This document shows positions 33,642 to 45,219 of a stretch of 64,000 nucleotides of DNA, piece by piece. How positions within the stretch are numbered: the first letter of the stretch is position 1; each line of letters begins with the position of its first letter. Source of the DNA: an uncultured Pelagibacteraceae bacterium (lineage in GTDB: Bacteria; Pseudomonadota; Alphaproteobacteria; Pelagibacterales; Pelagibacteraceae); contig CACAHE010000004.1 in NCBI GenBank assembly GCA_902532195.1, positions 38,683 to 102,682 of the forward strand. The letters run 5' to 3'. The notes below the pieces were generated by a model. The model was given only the letters and a program-made list of their open reading frames with translations. It was not told where the DNA came from and did not search any database. The translations under genes were made by a program, and so were the position numbers.

Positions 33642-34361
33642 ATGAAAGTAGAAATAATAAAGTGTTTAGAAGATAATTATTCTTATTTAATTATTGATAC
33701 AAATAACAATAATGCATGTGTTGTAGATCCTAGTGAGGCAGAACCAATTATTGATTTTATCCAAAATAACAAACTTAATTTAAATTTTATACTTAATACA
33801 CATCATCATTATGATCATGTTGGAGGAAATAACGAATTAAAAAAAAAATATGGAGCAAAAATTATTGGCTTTAAAAATGACAAAGAAAGAATACCTGGTA
33901 TAGATATATTGGTTGAAGACAATGAAATTTGGAAAAGTAAAAATTTCGAATCTAAAATTATTCATATACCAGGCCACACATCAGGACATATTTGTTTTTA
34001 TTTTTTCAAAGAAAAAATTATTTTTACAGGAGATACACTTTTTTCATTAGGATGTGGAAGAATTTTTGAGGGCACATATAAAGAAATGTTTAATTCTTTA
34101 AATAAATTAAAAAGTCTTCCTCAAAATACTAAAGTTTACTGTGGTCATGAATATACTTTAAAAAATTCATTATTTTGTTCTAAGTATGAAAAAAATAACA
34201 AGAAATTGGAAATGAAAATATTGGAAATTAATTCTAAATTAGAAAAAAGTTTACCCACTATACCTTCAACAATTGGTGAGGAATTGGCTTGCAATATTTT
34301 TTTACGAGCTAAAAATTTAGAGGAATTTTCAAAATTAAGAGATTTAAAGGATAATTTTTAG
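33642..34361 (+). CDS. gloB: hydroxyacylglutathione hydrolase (glyoxalase II)
   Basis: The metallo-beta-lactamase fold has the zinc motif THHHYDHVGG (H54, H56, D58, H59), HIPGHTSGHICFYF, FTGDTLFSLGCGRIFEGT and YCGHEYTLKN, all typical of GloB. It hydrolyses S-lactoylglutathione to lactate and glutathione, completing methylglyoxal removal. The C-terminal substrate-binding region is present but slightly short at 239 residues. It starts two bases after metW and probably ends that operon. Confidence 0.93.
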   Translation: MKVEIIKCLEDNYSYLIIDTNNNNACVVDPSEAEPIIDFIQNNKLNLNFILNTHHHYDHVGGNNELKKKYGAKIIGFKNDKERIPGIDILVEDNEIWKSKNFESKIIHIPGHTSGHICFYFFKEKIIFTGDTLFSLGCGRIFEGTYKEMFNSLNKLKSLPQNTKVYCGHEYTLKNSLFCSKYEKNNKKLEMKILEINSKLEKSLPTIPSTIGEELACNIFLRAKNLEEFSKLRDLKDNF

Positions 34362-34370
34362 TTATTCAAC

Positions 34371-34398
34371 TTGACTATAATAAGTCTAGAACTATATT
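34371..34398 (+). promoter_or_regulatory. rplU: promoter for rplU
   Basis: TTGACT (34371-34376) and TATATT (34393-34398) are 16 bases apart, just after the gloB stop codon. The predicted start lies about 20 bases before the rplU ATG. A second TATAAA occurs at 34405-34410. Confidence 0.5.
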
Positions 34399-34424
34399 GC
34401 AGCCTATAAAATTAAAGAAAAGTT

Positions 34425-34826
34425 ATGTCATTTGCAATTATACAAACAGGCGGAAAACAATACAAAGTTAAAGCTGGTGAAATATTAAAAATTGAAAAAT
34501 TGGATAATTTAAAACCTAATTCAAAAATAGAATTTAAAGAAGTATTGGCATATGGAAACGATAAAGTTACTGAAATAGGTGAGCCAAAAATAGAGGGTGC
34601 TAAAGTTGAAGCAGATTTGGTTAAAAATGGAAAGAATAGAACAGTTTTAATCTTTAAGAAAAGAAGAAGAAAAAACTCAAGAAGAAAAAATGGTCATAGA
34701 CAACGATATTCCATGATAAGGATAAGTAAAATTTACTCAAAAGAAGGAAAAGTTTTTTCAGAAGCCCCTAAGATTTCTAAACCAGAAAAAAAAAATGACA
34801 AAAAAGTGGAGATAAAGACTAAATAA
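34425..34826 (+). CDS. rplU: 50S ribosomal protein L21
   Basis: The core begins FAIIQTGGKQYKVKAGEILKIEKL and includes KKRRRKNSRRKNGHRQRYSMIRI, the RNA-binding region of L21. The usual length is about 103 residues; this one has about 30 more, a lysine-rich tail ending KKNDKKVEIKTK that is probably disordered. It is the first gene of the ribosome-assembly and proline block and has its own promoter. rpmA follows after 12 bases, the common rplU-rpmA-obgE order. Confidence 0.95.
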   Translation: MSFAIIQTGGKQYKVKAGEILKIEKLDNLKPNSKIEFKEVLAYGNDKVTEIGEPKIEGAKVEADLVKNGKNRTVLIFKKRRRKNSRRKNGHRQRYSMIRISKIYSKEGKVFSEAPKISKPEKKNDKKVEIKTK

Positions 34827-34838
34827 AATAGGTAAGTT

Positions 34839-35093
34839 ATGGCAACAAAAAAAGCAGGTGGATCATCGAGAAATGGACGAGATAGTGCAGGTCGGAGACT
34901 TGGTGTTAAAAAATACGGTGGTCAACAAGTAATTCCTGGAAATATAATAGTAAGACAAAGAGGAACGAAGATCTTTCCAGGTCAACATGTTGGCATGGGT
35001 AAAGATCACTCTATTTTTTCAAAAATAAAAGGCACTGTTGAGTATAAAAAGACCAAGTTTGATAGAACATTTGTTTCAGTAAAACCCAATTAA
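34839..35093 (+). CDS. rpmA: 50S ribosomal protein L27
   Basis: The 84-residue protein begins [20 protein letters not shown], then [24 protein letters not shown], the invariant L27 sequence. The N-terminal tail reaches the peptidyl-transferase centre. It starts at once with the mature ATKKAGG end, without the cleavable extension found in Firmicutes. It lies between rplU and obgE in the usual order. Confidence 0.97.
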   Translation: MATKKAGGSSRNGRDSAGRRLGVKKYGGQQVIPGNIIVRQRGTKIFPGQHVGMGKDHSIFSKIKGTVEYKKTKFDRTFVSVKPN

Positions 35094-35128
35094 TCATTAC
35101 AACATAAATCAAAAATAGGTGTTGTATC

Positions 35129-36112
35129 ATGAAATTTTTAGATCAAGTAAAAATATTTATTAAAGCTGGAGACGGAGGTTCTGGTTCTCCAAGTTTTAGA
35201 AGAGAAAAATTTATTGAATTTGGTGGACCTGATGGAGGAGATGGTGGAAAAGGAGGTTCAATAATTCTTACATCAGAAAGAAATTTGAACACTTTAATTG
35301 ATTATCGTTACCAACAACATTTTAAAGCTGAAAGGGGCGAAGATGGCAAAGGAAAAAAACAAACTGGTAGAGGGGGTTCAAATTTATATTTAAAAGTTCC
35401 AATTGGCTCTCAAATATTTGAAGAAGATAACAAAACTTTAATTTTTGATTTTCAGAAAGAAAATGAAGAGTTCACTGCTGCAATAGGTGGAAAAGGAGGA
35501 TTGGGTAATACTAGATTTAAATCTTCAACTAATAGAGCACCAAAAAAATTTACAAAAGGATTTAAAGGTGAAGAATTTTGGATTTGGATCCAATTAAAAA
35601 CAATAGCTGATATTGGAATTATTGGTTTGCCAAATGCTGGAAAATCAAGTTTATTGGCTTCAATTACAAGTGCAACACCAAAAATTGCAAACTACAAATT
35701 TACAACAATAAATCCTAATCTTGGTGTTGCTGTTTATGATGATAAAGAAGTCACTTTGGCAGATATTCCTGGATTAATTGAAGGAGCTCATAAAGGAGTT
35801 GGATTAGGCATAAAGTTTTTAAAGCATATAGAAAGATGTAAAACATTATTACATTTAATTGATGTAAATGAGGAAAATTTAATTTATTCATACAAACAAG
35901 TAAGAGAAGAATTAAAAAAATATAGTAAAAGTTTATTGAAAAAAAATGAATTAATTGTTTTTAATAAAATAGATTTAATTAATAAACAAGAATTAGAAGA
36001 TAAAAAAAGCAAATTTATTAATAAAATTAAAAAAAATGTATTAACTCTTTCAACATTAGATAAAAAATCAATATCAAAATTAAAAACTAAATTAATTAAA
36101 AATGTATCTTAA
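35129..36112 (+). CDS. obgE: GTPase Obg (CgtA)
   Basis: The N-terminal Obg fold (about 1-157) is glycine-rich: FIKAGDGGSGSPSFRREKF and GGPDGGDGGKGGSI. The GTPase domain follows with GLPNAGKSSLL, the switch segment YKFTTINPNLGV, LADIPGLIEGAHKGVGLG and FNKID. It acts in large-subunit assembly and stress control. The 327-residue length means that the variable C-terminal tail is almost absent. The last 11 bases overlap the start of proB. Confidence 0.97.
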   Translation: MKFLDQVKIFIKAGDGGSGSPSFRREKFIEFGGPDGGDGGKGGSIILTSERNLNTLIDYRYQQHFKAERGEDGKGKKQTGRGGSNLYLKVPIGSQIFEEDNKTLIFDFQKENEEFTAAIGGKGGLGNTRFKSSTNRAPKKFTKGFKGEEFWIWIQLKTIADIGIIGLPNAGKSSLLASITSATPKIANYKFTTINPNLGVAVYDDKEVTLADIPGLIEGAHKGVGLGIKFLKHIERCKTLLHLIDVNEENLIYSYKQVREELKKYSKSLLKKNELIVFNKIDLINKQELEDKKSKFINKIKKNVLTLSTLDKKSISKLKTKLIKNVS

Positions 36113-37208
36113 AAATTCTAAAACTATCGTAATAAAAATAGGCTCGTCTTTAATAATAAATGAAACAAACATTATTAGACAAAAGTGGTTGTCTGAATTT
36201 ACAAAAGATATTAAGGAATTACTTAGAGAAAATAAAAACGTTATTATAGTAAGTTCTGGAGCAATAGCTCTAGGTTGCAAAAAATTAAATCTAAAAAAAA
36301 AAAATATGAAATTAGATAAAAGTCAGGCAGTTGCATCAATAGGGCAGATAGAATTGATGAACTTATTTAAAAAAAATTTTAGTTTAAAAAAAATTAATTT
36401 ATCTCAAATTTTATTGACTTTAGAGGATACCGAGCAAAGAAGAAGAGCAATTAATGCTAAAAGAACATTTGATAATTTATTTAAATTAGGATTTGTGCCT
36501 GTAGTAAACGAAAATGATAGCATTGCAACAAGTGAAATAAAATATGGAGATAATGATAGGTTGGCATCTAGAGTAGCGCAAATATCTAGTGCGGATTGTT
36601 TAATACTTTTGTCTGACGTTGATGGACTATATACTAAAGATCCTAACGTTCATAAAGATGGAAAACTAATCAAAGAAATAAAAAATATCGACTCTAATAT
36701 CGAAAAAGTGGCAAGTAAAAGTACTAGAATTCATGGTACCGGAGGAATGAAAACAAAAATTGATGCTGCAAAAGTATGTCAATTATCTGGGTGTTATATG
36801 GCAATTGCTAATGGTTTATCGATGAGACCAATTAAAAATATTTATAAAAAAAATAATTGTACATGGTTTTTGCCAAAAATATCAAAATTAGATGCAAGAA
36901 AAAAATGGATAATTAGCTCTATCTCACCTAAAGGAAAATTAGTTATCGATGAAGGTGCAATCAATGCATTAAGAAAAGGAAAGAGTTTGTTGGCCGCAGG
37001 TATAAAAATAGTAGAAGGAAAATTTAATAAAGGTGATCATGTTAAAATATCTGATGAAAACAAGAATGAATTTGCAAGAGGTCTGAGTTCATTTACCTCT
37101 GATGAAATATCTAAAATTAAAGGACAACATTCTAATAGAATAAGCGAAATATTGGGGTATGTTACTAAATCAGAAGTAGTTCACAAAGATGATATGGTTA
37201 TAATTTAA
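36102..37208 (+). CDS. proB: glutamate 5-kinase
   Basis: ProB phosphorylates glutamate, the first step to proline. The kinase domain shows VIKIGSSLI, IIVSSGAIALG, INARRTF-like INAKRTFDNL, VVNENDSIATSEIKYGDND and LLSDVDGLYTKDP; a C-terminal PUA domain covers about residues 275-368 (GKLVIDEGAINALRKGKSLLAAGI). It is feedback-inhibited by proline in relatives. The start overlaps obgE, and the stop shares a base with proA (TAATG). Confidence 0.95.
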   Translation: MYLKNSKTIVIKIGSSLIINETNIIRQKWLSEFTKDIKELLRENKNVIIVSSGAIALGCKKLNLKKKNMKLDKSQAVASIGQIELMNLFKKNFSLKKINLSQILLTLEDTEQRRRAINAKRTFDNLFKLGFVPVVNENDSIATSEIKYGDNDRLASRVAQISSADCLILLSDVDGLYTKDPNVHKDGKLIKEIKNIDSNIEKVASKSTRIHGTGGMKTKIDAAKVCQLSGCYMAIANGLSMRPIKNIYKKNNCTWFLPKISKLDARKKWIISSISPKGKLVIDEGAINALRKGKSLLAAGIKIVEGKFNKGDHVKISDENKNEFARGLSSFTSDEISKIKGQHSNRISEILGYVTKSEVVHKDDMVII

Positions 37209-38458
37209 TGAATAAATATTTAAAAAATATTGGAATAAAAGCAAATAAAGCATTTGTAAAAAAAATTGATACAAAAGTTAAAAATAAAGTATTAGTTAAA
37301 TATGCTAATTTAATTAATAGAAATAAATTAAATATAATTAATCAAAATAAAAAGGATGTGGGCTTAGCTAAAAAAAATAATTTAAGAGAAAATCTTATAA
37401 ATAGACTAGTTCTAAATCTAAATAAAATTGATGAAATAATTAAATCAATAAAAATTATCAGTAAATTAAAAGATCCAATTAATTTAACCTTATCTGAATG
37501 GAAAAGACCTAATGGTTTGAAAATTAAAAAAGTTACTGTTCCAATAGGTGTTGTAGGTATTATTTATGAGAGCAGACCAAATGTTACGTCGGATGTTTCG
37601 AGTCTTTGCTTTAAATCAGGCAGCTGTGTAATTTTAAAAGGTGGGTCAGAAGCATATTTTTCAAATAGAATTTTAGTAAATTTATTTAGGAAAGCGCTTA
37701 AAGCTTATAAAATTGACCCTAATTTTGTTCAGTTTATTGATAGTAAGAATAGAAAACTTGTAGATATTTTGCTTTCAAAAATGGAGAATTATATTGATAT
37801 TATAATTCCAAGAGGGGGAAAAAATTTAGTTAAAAAAGTTCAAAAAATTTCATCTGTTCCAATAATTGGACATTTAGAAGGAATTTGTCACACTTATATA
37901 GACAAAGAAATAAATCTGAATATGGCTAAAAAAATAATTCAAAATGCTAAACTTAGAAATACAAGTATTTGCGGTGCAACAGAAACAATTTTAATACATG
38001 AAAAAAAACTCAAGCAATTTGTTAATCCTATTTTAAATAAATTAGTTAATGAAGGTTGTACAATTTTTGCAGATAAGAAAATTAAAAAAATATTTAAAGG
38101 TAGATGCTTCAGTGCTAAAGAAAAAAACTGGTCAACAGAGTATCTTGCTGCAAAAGTTTCAGTAAAATCTGTTAGGAGTGTAATTGATGCAGTAAATCAT
38201 ATTAATAAATATGGAACAATGCATACTGACGCAATTATAACAAAAAATAAAAAGATAGCTAAATATTTTATAAAAAATATTAAAAGTTCTATAGCAATGC
38301 ATAATACTTCTACACAATTTGCTGATGGAGGAGAATTTGGATTTGGAGGGGAAGTTGGAATATCAACTAATAAATTACCTCCCCGAGGTCCTATAGGATT
38401 AAATCAACTAGTCTCTTATAAATACGAAGTATTTGGATCAGGACAAATTAGAAAATAG
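37208..38458 (+). CDS. proA: glutamate-5-semialdehyde dehydrogenase
   Basis: ProA reduces gamma-glutamyl phosphate with NADPH, the second step to proline. The aldehyde-dehydrogenase fold shows PIGVVGIIYESRPNVTSDV, SGSCVILKGGSEA, the catalytic cysteine in LRNTSICGATETILIH, and the C-terminal DGGEFGFGGEVGISTNKLPPRGPIGL. The length of 416 residues is normal. It is coupled to proB by a one-base overlap and its stop is next to the nadD start. Confidence 0.95.
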   Translation: MNKYLKNIGIKANKAFVKKIDTKVKNKVLVKYANLINRNKLNIINQNKKDVGLAKKNNLRENLINRLVLNLNKIDEIIKSIKIISKLKDPINLTLSEWKRPNGLKIKKVTVPIGVVGIIYESRPNVTSDVSSLCFKSGSCVILKGGSEAYFSNRILVNLFRKALKAYKIDPNFVQFIDSKNRKLVDILLSKMENYIDIIIPRGGKNLVKKVQKISSVPIIGHLEGICHTYIDKEINLNMAKKIIQNAKLRNTSICGATETILIHEKKLKQFVNPILNKLVNEGCTIFADKKIKKIFKGRCFSAKEKNWSTEYLAAKVSVKSVRSVIDAVNHINKYGTMHTDAIITKNKKIAKYFIKNIKSSIAMHNTSTQFADGGEFGFGGEVGISTNKLPPRGPIGLNQLVSYKYEVFGSGQIRK

Positions 38459-38459
38459 A

Positions 38460-38987
38460 TTGAAAAAAAAAATTAAAAATAAAATAGGTATATTGGGAGG
38501 AACTTTTGACCCTCCCCACAAAGGGCATATTAAAATTTCTATTGAAGCTAAAAAGAGGTTTGGTCTTAAATATATCATATGGTCAATTACAAAAAGAAAT
38601 CCTTTTAAAAAAAAAACTTTATATAATTTAAAAAAAAGAATTGAGCTTTCAAAAAAAATTAATAAAAAATATCCATTTAATAAAGTTAGATTTTTAGAAA
38701 ATAAAATTAAATCTAACAAAACTATTGATCTAATTAATTATCTAAAAAAAAATAAAAAAAATCAAAGTATCTATTTTATAATAGGTGCTGATAATTTGAT
38801 AAATTTTCATAAATGGTACAAATGGAGACAAATTTTACATAAATGTAACATTTTAGTATTTGATAGAGACAAATATAGATCTAAATCTCTAAAATCTATA
38901 ACATATAAAACATGTAATAAAAAAGGATTAGAATATATCAAATTTAAAAAAGTAAATATTTCATCTTCTAAATTAAGAAAAATTTGA
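38460..38987 (+). CDS. nadD: nicotinate-nucleotide adenylyltransferase
   Basis: NadD forms NaAD from NaMN and ATP in NAD synthesis. GILGGTFDPPHKGHIKIS is the nucleotide-binding motif and VNISSSKLRK the ISSTxIR motif. The best start is TTG at 38460, one base after the proA stop; an earlier TTG (38433) would lie within proA. The protein ends two residues after ISSSKLR, whereas usual NadD proteins continue for about 25 more, so the C-terminal part is missing or strongly reduced. The next gene begins 17 bases later. Confidence 0.88.
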   Translation: MKKKIKNKIGILGGTFDPPHKGHIKISIEAKKRFGLKYIIWSITKRNPFKKKTLYNLKKRIELSKKINKKYPFNKVRFLENKIKSNKTIDLINYLKKNKKNQSIYFIIGADNLINFHKWYKWRQILHKCNILVFDRDKYRSKSLKSITYKTCNKKGLEYIKFKKVNISSSKLRKI

Positions 38988-39004
38988 TAATCTAAAAGCA
39001 ATTA

Positions 39005-39355
39005 ATGGATAAAATTTCCAACTTAAAAACAATAATTCTTAAAACCTTAGATTCAAACAAAGCATTAGATATAGTAACTATTAATCTTGAGGGGAAGTCT
39101 TCTATTGCTGACTATATGATTATCGCAAGCGGCACCTCATCAAGACATATACAGGCTCTTTCTGAACAGGTATTTAATGAATTTAAAAAAAATGGAATAC
39201 AGAACTGCAAAATTGAAGGAAAAGATAGCAATGAGTGGAAATTAGTTGATGGAATAGATTTAATTGTTCATATATTTAATCCTGAAAAAAGAAAATTTTA
39301 TGAACTAGAAAAAATGTGGTCAGAACTAATACCAAAAGAAAAATTAATGATATGA
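39005..39355 (+). CDS. rsfS: ribosomal silencing factor RsfS
   Basis: The 116-residue protein has the RsfS core: KALDIVTINLEGKSSIADYMIIASGTSSRHIQAL (read as shorter motifs KSSIADYMIIASGTSSRH and QALSEQV), then GKDSNEWKLVDGIDLIVHIF. RsfS binds L14 and blocks subunit joining in starvation. In most alphaproteobacteria it follows nadD, as here. Its stop overlaps the ctpA ATG (ATGA type), leaving no space for the rlmH gene often found here. Confidence 0.94.
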   Translation: MDKISNLKTIILKTLDSNKALDIVTINLEGKSSIADYMIIASGTSSRHIQALSEQVFNEFKKNGIQNCKIEGKDSNEWKLVDGIDLIVHIFNPEKRKFYELEKMWSELIPKEKLMI

Positions 39356-40497
39356 AAAATAATTTCAAAATATTTTTAATTTTTATTTTAATTTTTTTAA
39401 CCTTTACTAAAATTACTTCTAATGCAAGTGAAGAGGATATTTATAATAAAATTGATTTATTTAGTGAAGTATTAGACAAGATAAATAAAGAGTATGTGGA
39501 AGAAGTAAATCAAAGTGACGCTATGGATGCAGCAATTAATGGAGTTCTTCAATCATTAGATCCATACTCTTCTTACATGTCTCCAGAAATGTTAGAAGAA
39601 ATGCAAACTGAAACTAGCGGAGAGTTTGGTGGTTTAGGTATAGAAGTCGGCATGGAAGCAGGTGTAGTAAAAGTAATATCACCTATTGATAGTTCGCCCG
39701 CATATAAAGCTGGCGTTAAAGCTGGAGATTACATTGTTAAAATTAATGATATTCAAGTCCAAGGAAAAACACTAACAGAGGCTGTAGATTTAATGAGAGG
39801 GCCCGTAGGATCAGATATTGAAATTACTGTCAGAAGAAGAGGAGTAAAAAAGTCAATTATATTTAAAATTACTAGGGAAATTATTAAAGTTGCTTCAGTT
39901 AAAACAGAATTATTTAATAGTGATGTTGCTTATATAAGATTAACGTCGTTTAATGAAAATAGTAGTAATCAAATAAAAGAAAAAATAAAAGAATTTAAAA
40001 ATAAAAATAAAGTCGAGCACTTTATTCTTGATTTAAGAAATAATCCTGGCGGACTTTTATCTCAAGCAATAAAAATTTCAGATTTTTTTTTAGATAATGG
40101 AGAAATTGTTTCTACTAAAAGTAGAAAAGGTAAAGAAAATAGAAAATGGTTTGCAAAAAAAGGTGATATTATAAATGGAGATACTCTTATTGTTTTAATT
40201 AATTATGGATCTGCATCTGCTTCAGAAATAGTAGCAGGAGCATTAAAGGATCATAAAAGAGCTATTTTGATTGGCGAAAATACTTATGGCAAAGGGTCTG
40301 TACAATCAATTATTCCACTTAACAATAGAGGGGCTATTAGATTAACTGTATCAAAATACTATTTACCATCAGGTAAATCAATTTCTGAGGTTGGAGTAGT
40401 GCCAGATATAGAAATCACAGAAGAAAATGATCAATTTAGAATTAATACCGAAACAGATAACCAGCTCGAATTTGCATTAAAGCTAATTAATGGCTAG
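39352..40497 (+). CDS. ctpA: S41 family C-terminal processing peptidase (CtpA)
   Basis: A signal peptide or anchor (MKNNFKIFLIFILIFLTF) precedes a PDZ domain (about 95-170, GGLGIEVGMEAGVVKVISP, GVKAGDYIVKIND) and the S41 catalytic domain, with the serine in NYGSASASEIVAGAL and lysine in NTYGKGSVQSIIPL. It cleaves proteins at C-termini in the periplasm, acting on envelope and murein-enzyme targets in relatives. I chose the ATG at 39352, which overlaps the rsfS stop; a longer reading frame upstream has no family support. rppH follows after 15 bases. Confidence 0.93.
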   Translation: MKNNFKIFLIFILIFLTFTKITSNASEEDIYNKIDLFSEVLDKINKEYVEEVNQSDAMDAAINGVLQSLDPYSSYMSPEMLEEMQTETSGEFGGLGIEVGMEAGVVKVISPIDSSPAYKAGVKAGDYIVKINDIQVQGKTLTEAVDLMRGPVGSDIEITVRRRGVKKSIIFKITREIIKVASVKTELFNSDVAYIRLTSFNENSSNQIKEKIKEFKNKNKVEHFILDLRNNPGGLLSQAIKISDFFLDNGEIVSTKSRKGKENRKWFAKKGDIINGDTLIVLINYGSASASEIVAGALKDHKRAILIGENTYGKGSVQSIIPLNNRGAIRLTVSKYYLPSGKSISEVGVVPDIEITEENDQFRINTETDNQLEFALKLING

Positions 40498-40512
40498 CTA
40501 GAAAGCAACTAA

Positions 40513-40992
40513 ATGCAAAAACAATATCAAAACTTACCTCTAAGAACTGGGGTAGGAATTGTATTGATTAATAAAGATAATAAAGTTTTTGTAGCAAAAA
40601 GAATAGATAATCCTAAAAATTTCTGGCAAATGCCTCAAGGAGGAGTTGATAAAAATGAAAATTTTTTTAAAGCAGCCTTAAGAGAATTAAAAGAGGAAAC
40701 TAGTATTACAAATGTTTCATTGATAAAAGAAATTGATGGTTACACAACTTATAATTTACCAGACCACTTGTTAGGGATCATTTGGAAAGGTAAATTTAAA
40801 GGTCAAAAACAAAAATGGTATGTTTTAAGATTTAATGGAAATGATAGTGAGATTAACATTAATACAGTTAAACCTGAGTTTTTAAGCTGGAAATGGATTG
40901 AAATAGACCGTCTAACTGATGTTGTTGTTGATTTCAAACTTAAAGTTTATGAACAAATTAAAATAGAATTAAAGAAATTATTGTTAATTTAA
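40513..40992 (+). CDS. rppH: RNA pyrophosphohydrolase (Nudix)
   Basis: The Nudix box is present in FWQMPQGGVDKNENFFKAAL and RELKEETSI, and LPLRTGVGIVLINKDNKVFVAKR is typical of the RppH N-terminus. The enzyme removes pyrophosphate from the 5' end of RNA, starting decay, and related forms hydrolyse diadenosine polyphosphates. The residue after EET is serine where glycine is usual. Length 159 residues. The 3' end overlaps convergent atpC by nine bases. Confidence 0.93.
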   Translation: MQKQYQNLPLRTGVGIVLINKDNKVFVAKRIDNPKNFWQMPQGGVDKNENFFKAALRELKEETSITNVSLIKEIDGYTTYNLPDHLLGIIWKGKFKGQKQKWYVLRFNGNDSEININTVKPEFLSWKWIEIDRLTDVVVDFKLKVYEQIKIELKKLLLI

Positions 40993-41378
40993 AGTTAAAC
41001 TTTTTAATACTTCAATTTTTTGATTTACTAAAAATCGTTTTTGGTCATTAATTTCATTTGAAAGTGATTTTTCGGCCTCTTCAATAGATTTTTCTATATA
41101 ATTTTTATCCAATTTTTTTAAATTGAAAACATAACTTGTTAATATCGTTAATATATTATCTTTAAATTCCATAATACCATCGTCAATGTAGAATTTTTCT
41201 TCACCTTCTTGAGAGAAAACTTTTATTATACCTGGTTTTAAAAATGAAATAATAGAAATATGATCTTTTAAAATTCCCATTTCACCTTCAAAAGCTGGCA
41301 CTACTACCTCTGTAATATCTTCTTTTGAAAGAAATGCCTTCTCTGGATTTACTATTTCAATTTTAAAATCTTGGCTCA

Positions 41379-41379
<1 letters not shown>
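40984..41379 (-). CDS. atpC: F1F0 ATP synthase subunit epsilon
   Basis: The beta-sandwich domain is clear: FKIEIVNPEKAFLSKEDI, VVVPAFEGEMGILKDHISIISFLKPG and YIDDGIMEF. A short helical C-terminal part follows (131 residues in total). Epsilon belongs to the central rotor and in many bacteria inhibits ATP hydrolysis; SAR11 also has a DUF1476 gene in this window, which may do that job. The start overlaps the atpD stop by one base. Confidence 0.93.
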
Positions 41380-43681
<2,302 letters not shown>

Positions 43682-43686
43682 TTTTT

Positions 43687-45219
43687 TTATTTTATACTTT
43701 CTTTTAAACTTAATATTGTTTCTACTAATAATTTTTCAGTATCTTCCTCTAGTTTTCCAGAGCTGGAAATAGCATCTATAATCTCAGGTTTTTCATTTTT
43801 ACATTTTTCAATAATTTGCCTCTCAAATTCAGCAATATTTTTTAGTTCTACATTATCTAAATAACCCCTGACGCCACAAAAAACTGAAATTACTTGCTCA
43901 GAAACTGTCATTGGTGAGTACTGTTTTTGTTTTAAGAGTTCAGTTAACTTTGAACCTCTATTTAAAAGTTTCTGAGTGGATGCATCTAAGTCTGATCCAA
44001 ACTGAGCAAATGCTGCCATTTCCCTATATTGTGCTAATTCTAGTTTCATCGATCCAGAAACTTTTTTCATGGCTTTTGTCTGCGCTGAAGATCCAACTCT
44101 AGATACTGACAGACCTACGTTAATTGCAGGTCTAATACCTTGATTAAATAAATTTGTTTCAAGAAATATTTGTCCATCTGTGATTGAAATAACATTTGTA
44201 GGAATGAATGCTGAAACATCTCCACCTTGAGTTTCGATTATTGGAAGAGCTGTTAAAGAACCTCCTCCATGTTCATCACTAAGTTTAGCGGCTCTCTCAA
44301 GTAATCTGCTGTGTAAATAAAATACATCCCCTGGGTAAGCTTCTCTTCCAGGAGGTCTTCTTAGCAATAAGGACATTTGTCTATAGGCTACTGCTTGTTT
44401 TGAGAGATCATCATAAATAATTAATGCATGCATTCCATTATCTCTAAAATATTCACCCATAGTGCAACCAGTATAAGGTGCCAAAAATTGAAGTGGCGCA
44501 GCATCTGAGGCAGTAGCAGCAACTATTGTTGTATACTCCATTGCTCCAGCCTCTTCTAAAGTTTTTTCAATTTGTCTAACTGTAGATCTTTTTTGTCCAA
44601 TCGCCACATAAACACAGTATAATTTAAGTTTTTCATCATTTGATTCATTAATTTTCTTTTGATTTATTATAGTATCTATTGCAACAGCTGTTTTTCCTGT
44701 TTGTCTATCACCAATAATTAATTCTCTTTGTCCTCTTCCAATTGGCACTAGACTATCAACAGACTTAAGACCTGTTTGCATTGGTTCACTTACAGATTTC
44801 CTTGGAATAATACCAGGTGCTTTTACTTCAACTCTTGATCTTTTAACTCCTTTATCTAATTCACCTTTTCCATCTATGGGATTTCCTAATCCATCAACCA
44901 CTCTTCCTAATAATTCTTTTCCTACTGGTGTGTCTACAATAGCTCCTGTCCTTTTTACTGTATCGCCTTCTTTAACTGCTCTGTCATCACCAAAAATTAC
45001 TACTCCAACATTTTCACTTTCTAAATTTAATGCCATTCCTTTAGAACCATCTGAAAATTCTACCATTTCTCCAGCTTGAACATTATCTAATCCATATATT
45101 CTAGCGATTCCATCACCAACTGATAAGACTTGTCCAACTTCTGTTACTTCTGCTTTATCTCCAAATTTTTTTATTTGCTCTTTTAATATTTTTGTTACTT
45201 CTGAAGGATTTATTTCCAT
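43687..45219 (-). CDS. atpA: F1F0 ATP synthase subunit alpha
   Basis: The 510-residue non-catalytic nucleotide-binding subunit shows the Walker [37 protein letters not shown] and [19 protein letters not shown], with the arginine finger in SVSRVG. It forms the F1 hexamer with beta. The start follows atpH immediately after its stop codon. Confidence 0.98.
   Translation of the reverse strand: MEINPSEVTKILKEQIKKFGDKAEVTEVGQVLSVGDGIARIYGLDNVQAGEMVEFSDGSKGMALNLESENVGVVIFGDDRAVKEGDTVKRTGAIVDTPVGKELLGRVVDGLGNPIDGKGELDKGVKRSRVEVKAPGIIPRKSVSEPMQTGLKSVDSLVPIGRGQRELIIGDRQTGKTAVAIDTIINQKKINESNDEKLKLYCVYVAIGQKRSTVRQIEKTLEEAGAMEYTTIVAATASDAAPLQFLAPYTGCTMGEYFRDNGMHALIIYDDLSKQAVAYRQMSLLLRRPPGREAYPGDVFYLHSRLLERAAKLSDEHGGGSLTALPIIETQGGDVSAFIPTNVISITDGQIFLETNLFNQGIRPAINVGLSVSRVGSSAQTKAMKKVSGSMKLELAQYREMAAFAQFGSDLDASTQKLLNRGSKLTELLKQKQYSPMTVSEQVISVFCGVRGYLDNVELKNIAEFERQIIEKCKNEKPEIIDAISSSGKLEEDTEKLLVETILSLKESIK

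Noticed and set aside
39316..39351. longer N-terminus for CtpA starting at 39316
   Set aside because: Those codons lie inside rsfS in another frame; the ATG at 39352 begins a normal signal peptide and overlaps the rsfS stop as ATGA.
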